DNA of 64,000 nt from contig NZ_CP020809.1 in the NCBI RefSeq assembly GCF_002157835.1, positions 6,882,001-6,946,000 of the forward strand. The letters are read 5' to 3'. The stretch comes from Mycobacterium dioxanotrophicus. GTDB lineage: Bacteria; Actinomycetota; Actinomycetes; Mycobacteriales; Mycobacteriaceae. A program made the position numbers and the translations under genes. The stretch's first letter is position 1; each line of letters starts with the position of its first letter. This document shows, piece after piece, positions 60,234 through 64,000 of the stretch. The notes under the pieces are model-generated. The model saw nothing but the letters and a program-made list of their open reading frames with translations. It ran no database searches and had not been told where the DNA came from.

Positions 60234-61205
60234 TCATGGCAGTGTCCAGAGCACGGTGGTCACCAACCAGAACAGGACTGCCCAGAAGACCGTCACCGCG
60301 ACGATCACCAGCGCGGTACGAATGTTGGTCGCGGTCATGGGCGTATCGGAAGCCGGGTACAGCCAGCGGTAGAGCAACCGATTCACGTAGAAGGGCATCG
60401 TGACGTAGGTCATGATGAAGCTGGACAACAGGTTTCCGATCAGCATGCCCTGCCACATGCGAAGATGCTCGGGCGCCATCGCGAGGCTCAGCAGCATCAC
60501 CGTGGGATACAAACCTACCCAGACCGCGATCACCGTCTTGGCATTGGACGGCACCGCCGCCTGACCACCGACCTCGCCGAAGGCAAACCAGTTACCGAAC
60601 GAGCTGTCGATCGTGCGCAGCCCGAACTCGCCGAATCTCTTCCCTTCGTCGAGGAGCTGTCGCCGCTCACTCGACGTCAGCCATCGATCCAGGTCTGCGG
60701 CGCTGTCATAACGGTAGAGCGTCGTCCACTCGTCCTGCACACCTTCGATCGGACGAAAGATCTCAGATCCCCGGTAGCCGGGAAACTTGCTCTCCGCCAA
60801 CCGCAGTCGCTGCTGCCAGGCCAGGAAATGGTCGATGTCCTCCGGTGCCACCCGGTGTGTCACCACCGCCGTGACCAGTGTGTCCGGTGGCGGGGCCGTG
60901 CCGGTGACGATCTGTTGGGTGGGCGGCCCGTCGCAGTAGGACCGTCCTTCGGTGAGCAGGTCGTGGCGCGTGGCACTGTTGAGCCACGCCTGCAGATTGG
61001 GGATTGAATCGAAGCGATAGGTCAGCGACCAGTCCTGCTGCACTGAGGTCGCCGGGTTGATCTCCGCGGCAATGAATCCCGGATAGTTTGACGCCGCGCT
61101 GTTCACTTTCTGCTGCCACGCCATGAACGCGTCTTCGCAGCCGGAGAGGACCCGTTCGCCGATGATGACGGTGACGGCGTTGCCGACAAGCCTGCCGGGA
61201 GACAT
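60234..61205 (-). CDS. Tandem antibiotic-biosynthesis-monooxygenase (ABM) domains with C-terminal membrane helices
   Basis: A 323-residue protein. Two ABM-like ferredoxin-fold domains lie in residues about 8-95 (VTVIIGERVLSGCEDAFMAW; YPGFIAAEINPATSVQQDWS) and 108-190 (VTAVVTHRVAPEDIDHFLAW; FPGYRGSEIFRPIEGVQDEW), each with the FxAW and YRF/YRYDS pattern. Three hydrophobic helices follow (about 225-245, 255-275, 295-320). Similar proteins are found in actinobacteria but their reaction is not known. ABM domains can act as cofactor-free oxygenases or as heme-like binders. Lies 16 bases after the end of the molybdenum-hydroxylase gene and is probably on its transcript. Confidence 0.85.
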   Translation of the reverse strand: MSPGRLVGNAVTVIIGERVLSGCEDAFMAWQQKVNSAASNYPGFIAAEINPATSVQQDWSLTYRFDSIPNLQAWLNSATRHDLLTEGRSYCDGPPTQQIVTGTAPPPDTLVTAVVTHRVAPEDIDHFLAWQQRLRLAESKFPGYRGSEIFRPIEGVQDEWTTLYRYDSAADLDRWLTSSERRQLLDEGKRFGEFGLRTIDSSFGNWFAFGEVGGQAAVPSNAKTVIAVWVGLYPTVMLLSLAMAPEHLRMWQGMLIGNLLSSFIMTYVTMPFYVNRLLYRWLYPASDTPMTATNIRTALVIVAVTVFWAVLFWLVTTVLWTLP

Positions 61206-61221
61206 CGGATGCCGCTGCCGC

Positions 61222-63939
61222 TTACCCGGTCGGGGTCAGCCGGGACGACTGCAGGGCCGTGAAGATCCGGTCGGGTGTCAACGGCAGCTCGCGGTAGCGC
61301 ACACCGGTCGCGTCATGCAGCGCGTTGGCCATGGCGGGTGCGACGGGGTTGATGCACATCTCGGCGATTCCCTTGGACCGCACCGGGCCTGCCGAATCGG
61401 TCGAGTCGACCAGGATCACCTCGGTGCGCGGTGCGTCGGCGTAGGTGGGGATCCGGTAGTTGCGCAGCGTCGGGTTGGTCATCACGCCGTTGCCGTCGAC
61501 GAGATGATGCTCGGTCAACACGAAACCGAGGCCCTGGGTCACGCCGCCTTCGATTTGACCGCGAACCTGTGCGGGATTGACGACCACCCCGGCGTCGGTT
61601 GCGTGCACGCTGTAGAGGATCCGGATCTCACCGGTCACCCGGTGCACGGCGATGCGGAAGCCGTGGGCATTGGAAGCCAGGCTTCGTGGCGAGCCGTACG
61701 CCTTGCGCGATTCTGTCAACCGCACACCCCGCGCCGCTGCCGCTGCGGCCAGGTCCCCTAACAGAACCCGGATGTCACCGCAACGGACTGCGTCGTCGTC
61801 CATGGTGCACGCCGCCAAGTCCACCCCGGTGTGCAGGGCAGCGAAGCGCAGAATCCGCTCCCGCAGTGCGATCGAGGACCGTTGCACCGCGTTGCCTGCG
61901 ACGAAGAGGCCCGCGCTGGCGAACGCTCCGGTGTCGAACCCCGTGCGGTCGGTGTCGGATTGGACGAGCCGGATCCGGGTCGGGGTGGTGCCCAGCTCCG
62001 ACGCGGCGATCTGGACGTGCGCCGTCGAGGTGCCCTCACCGAACTCGACTGTGCCTACCGCGATCTCATAGAGTCCATCGGAGCACAGCGTCGCGAGCCC
62101 GACGGAGATGTGCTCGGTCGGCGGCGCGGTCTCGTGGATCGAACTTGCGGTGCCGACACCGATCAACCAATCGTCGCCGAGAGCCTGTCCGTTGGGGTGC
62201 GCCTGCAGCGCCCCATCGACACAGTCGATGCAGGCCGCCAAGCTGTCGTCGGTGAACGCCACATCGTCGGCCTCGTCGTGCACCGACAGCAGCGGGTCAC
62301 CGGGCCGAACGATGTTGCGCCGCCGCAACTCCAGCGGGTCGACGCCGAGTGCGACCGCCAGCTCGTGCATCGCCGATTCCATCGCGAACACCGGCTGCGT
62401 CATGCCGTAGCCGCGCAGTGCCCCGCTGGGAACGGTGTTGGTGTAGACCGAATATCCATCGAATCGCTTGTTGGGGCAGCGGTATTCCGCGATCGCGGAC
62501 CCGCCCGCGAACAGGGTCTCCGCGCCGTGGTTGCCGTAGGCACCGGTGTTGGCCACGTTGCGGAACTGCATCGCGGTGAGCGTGCCGTCCGCGCGGGCAC
62601 CGAGTTTGACGGTGATCTTCATCGGGTGCCGGGGTGAGGCGGTGGTGAACTCCTCGCCGCGGGTGTACTCCCAGCATGTCGGGCGACCGGTGTCCAACGT
62701 GGCCAGTGCGACCAGGTCTTCACTGATCACCTCCTGCTTGCCGCCGAAGGCACCGCCGACCCGCTTGCAGAACACCCGCAGCTGATCGGGCCGCAGGTCG
62801 AACAGGTAGGCGAGCTTGCCTTTGGCGATCCACGGGGACTGCGAACTGGTCCGCACATGCAGCCGGCCGTCTTCCATCCAGGCGATCGATCCGTGCGTCT
62901 CCAGATGGGCGTGCTGTACCCGCGGCGAGAAGTAGGTTCCTTCGTGGATGACGTCGGCTTCGGCGAATCCCTGTGCCACATCGCCTATTTCGCCGTGCAA
63001 TTCGATGAGGATGTTGTGTACCGGATCGTGCACGAACGGATCGTCGGATCCATGCAGCTGTGGTGCACCGAACTGCATCGCCTGCTCGGGATCGAACACC
63101 GCGGGCAGCACCTCGTACTCGACGGCCACCTTGCGGCAGCCCTCTTCGGCAGCGCCGATCGTGTCTGCCAGCACCGCCACCACGCGCTGGCCGACGAAGC
63201 GCACCACATTGTCGAGGATGTAGGTGTCGTCGGGGTCGACGAGATGATCGGTGTGGATCGCGGTGGTGAACAGCTTGCGGGGCACGTCTTCCCAGGTGTA
63301 CACGCGGTGCACCCCGGGAACGGCCAGCGCCGCGGACTTGTCGATCGAGACGATGCGCGCGTGCGCGTGGGGCGAGTGCAGCACCTTCAGATGCAGCATG
63401 CCCGGGACGTCGGTGTCCATCGTGTACTCCGCGCGCCCGGTCACGACCCCGGCGCCCGCTGGTGCACCGACGCTCGTCCCGACCGCCTGGCCCGGCGCCG
63501 CCGCCTCGATCGCGGCCACGCCGTTGACGGCGTCTTCGATGGCCCGATACCCGGTGCATCGGCACAGGTTGCCTTTCAAGGCGTGCGGCAGGTCCTTCTT
63601 CTGTTCGTCGGTGAGAGCCGATGCCGTCATGATCATGCCGGGAGTGCAGAAACCGCACTGGAATCCGGGGGCGTCGCGGAACTGCCGCTGCATCGGGTGC
63701 AGGTTCTCGGGGGATCCGAGGCCCTCGATGGTCGTCACTTCGTGCCCGTCCGCGCGGAACGCCGGCGTGATGCAACTGTGTACCGGGCGGCCGTCGAGCC
63801 AGACGGTGCACGCGCCGCAGTCTCCGGCGTCACACCCCTTCTTGACCCCGTGCCAGCCCAGGTGCCGCAGGAATGTGCGCAGGCACTGGCCCGGCTGCGG
63901 TTCTTGTGAGAACGTCTTGCCGTTGACGCTGTAGCTCAT
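61222..63939 (-). CDS. Molybdenum hydroxylase: fused 2Fe-2S and molybdopterin subunits (xanthine dehydrogenase family)
   Basis: A 905-residue fusion. Residues 1-150 are the two-cluster iron-sulfur part: KKGCDAGDCGACTVWLDGRP (first cluster) and QCGFCTPGMIMTA with LKGNLCRCTGYRAIEDAV (second). From about 165 follows the molybdenum-binding CoxL/XdhB-type subunit (GRAEYTMDTDVPGMLHLKVL; RVGGAFGGKQEVISEDLVAL; PSGALRGYGMTQPVFAMESA; GTVEFGEGTSTAHVQIAASE; VRSKGIAEMCINPVAPAMAN with the catalytic Glu). The natural third subunit, the FAD-binding one, ends just before it. GGAGG precedes ATG 63939; the preceding stop overlaps it (TGATG). Such enzymes hydroxylate purines, nicotinate or other N-heterocycles; the neighbouring zinc deaminase and cysteine hydrolase fit that. 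Confidence 0.92.
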   Translation of the reverse strand: MSYSVNGKTFSQEPQPGQCLRTFLRHLGWHGVKKGCDAGDCGACTVWLDGRPVHSCITPAFRADGHEVTTIEGLGSPENLHPMQRQFRDAPGFQCGFCTPGMIMTASALTDEQKKDLPHALKGNLCRCTGYRAIEDAVNGVAAIEAAAPGQAVGTSVGAPAGAGVVTGRAEYTMDTDVPGMLHLKVLHSPHAHARIVSIDKSAALAVPGVHRVYTWEDVPRKLFTTAIHTDHLVDPDDTYILDNVVRFVGQRVVAVLADTIGAAEEGCRKVAVEYEVLPAVFDPEQAMQFGAPQLHGSDDPFVHDPVHNILIELHGEIGDVAQGFAEADVIHEGTYFSPRVQHAHLETHGSIAWMEDGRLHVRTSSQSPWIAKGKLAYLFDLRPDQLRVFCKRVGGAFGGKQEVISEDLVALATLDTGRPTCWEYTRGEEFTTASPRHPMKITVKLGARADGTLTAMQFRNVANTGAYGNHGAETLFAGGSAIAEYRCPNKRFDGYSVYTNTVPSGALRGYGMTQPVFAMESAMHELAVALGVDPLELRRRNIVRPGDPLLSVHDEADDVAFTDDSLAACIDCVDGALQAHPNGQALGDDWLIGVGTASSIHETAPPTEHISVGLATLCSDGLYEIAVGTVEFGEGTSTAHVQIAASELGTTPTRIRLVQSDTDRTGFDTGAFASAGLFVAGNAVQRSSIALRERILRFAALHTGVDLAACTMDDDAVRCGDIRVLLGDLAAAAAARGVRLTESRKAYGSPRSLASNAHGFRIAVHRVTGEIRILYSVHATDAGVVVNPAQVRGQIEGGVTQGLGFVLTEHHLVDGNGVMTNPTLRNYRIPTYADAPRTEVILVDSTDSAGPVRSKGIAEMCINPVAPAMANALHDATGVRYRELPLTPDRIFTALQSSRLTPTG

Positions 63940-64000
63940 CACAAGCCTCCGAGTTCGGTCCGGATTTCTTCGGCGTAGTGCTTCGCCAGATGCCGGCGAT
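63939..64000 (-). CDS. 3' end of a CDS, probably the FAD-binding subunit of the molybdenum hydroxylase
   Basis: Only the last 20 codons are inside the window: RRHLAKHYAEEIRTELGGL, then TGA (63941-63939) which overlaps the ATG of the fused subunit by one base. Position before an iron-sulfur/molybdenum subunit and length of overlap are exactly as in CoxM/CoxS/CoxL operons, so the FAD-binding medium subunit is expected. The peptide alone does not identify it; the call rests on operon order. Confidence 0.55.
   Translation of the reverse strand, partial: RRHLAKHYAEEIRTELGGL

Noticed and set aside
58929..61007. Long plus-strand open frame (692 codons) opposite the tandem paralogues
   Set aside because: Antisense to three genes with duplicated, conserved protein sequence; composition is typical of an antisense frame in GC-rich DNA.
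1..64000. CRISPR array, tRNA, rRNA or insertion sequence
   Set aside because: No regularly spaced repeats, tRNA-like folds, rRNA stretches, transposase motifs or flanking target duplications were seen by eye on either strand.

Overview
The window is high-GC actinobacterial DNA and looks like the chromosome of a fast-growing mycobacterium (Mycolicibacterium type). The evidence is a translationally coupled MmpS/MmpL pair, a 224-residue Crp very close to the M. tuberculosis protein, a SigH-type ECF sigma factor, DUF5313 and DUF3263-like proteins, many FadD/FadE/enoyl-CoA hydratase genes, and dense ATGA-coupled operons. I saw no rRNA, tRNA, transposase, integrase or CRISPR array.

Layout. 1-13.5 kb: a small Cys-containing secreted protein, a PLP amino-acid decarboxylase, an acyl-CoA dehydrogenase gene interrupted by an early stop codon, a large LuxR-type ATPase regulator, a fumarate-reductase-like flavoprotein, mmpL-mmpS and a SigH-like sigma factor. 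13.7-24.4 kb: a purine permease, a DUF808 membrane protein preceded by a tandemly repeated mini-ORF leader, a NarL-type two-component pair, Crp, then regulator/enzyme pairs and a LysG-like regulator. 24.4-29.0 kb: an inositol/sugar-type catabolic island (TIM-barrel isomerase, Gfo/Idh/MocA dehydrogenase, sugar transporter pseudogene with two lesions, divergent LacI regulator with a perfect palindromic operator). 29.0-34.7 kb: OhrR with an operator, a DUF5313 protein, a phage-type amidase, and a three-gene coupled operon (MFS exporter, substrate-binding protein with no signal peptide, FAD monooxygenase). 34.7-38.5 kb: DHDPS-family and class II aldolases under an XRE-cupin regulator with two matching operator sites, an SDR and a broken gene.

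38.4-43.7 kb: an AsnC regulator divergent from a 2-oxoacid dehydrogenase E1/E2 pair whose E2 lacks the E3-binding domain, a DUF3263-like protein and an IclR regulator. 44.3-54.2 kb: the most interesting catabolic cluster. It has a luciferase-like monooxygenase, two enoyl-CoA hydratases, a CoA ligase, a creatininase-family hydrolase, a flavin reductase and a degenerate RibBA homologue, all on the minus strand, with a divergent TetR and a strong promoter; a second CoA ligase follows. It reads as a two-component reduced-flavin monooxygenase route feeding CoA-ester beta-oxidation. 54.2-64 kb: a cysteine hydrolase, TetR with palindromic operator, acyl-CoA dehydrogenase, DJ-1/PfpI protein, zinc deaminase, two tandem paralogues of a family I do not recognise, a double-ABM membrane protein, and a molybdenum hydroxylase with its iron-sulfur and molybdenum subunits fused, suggesting oxidation of an N-heterocycle or purine-like compound.

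Three genes in this stretch are broken (about 4.4, 26.4-27.8 and 37.9-38.4 kb); whether these are real decay or assembly errors needs the reads. All functional statements come from reading motifs by eye; no database search was run.
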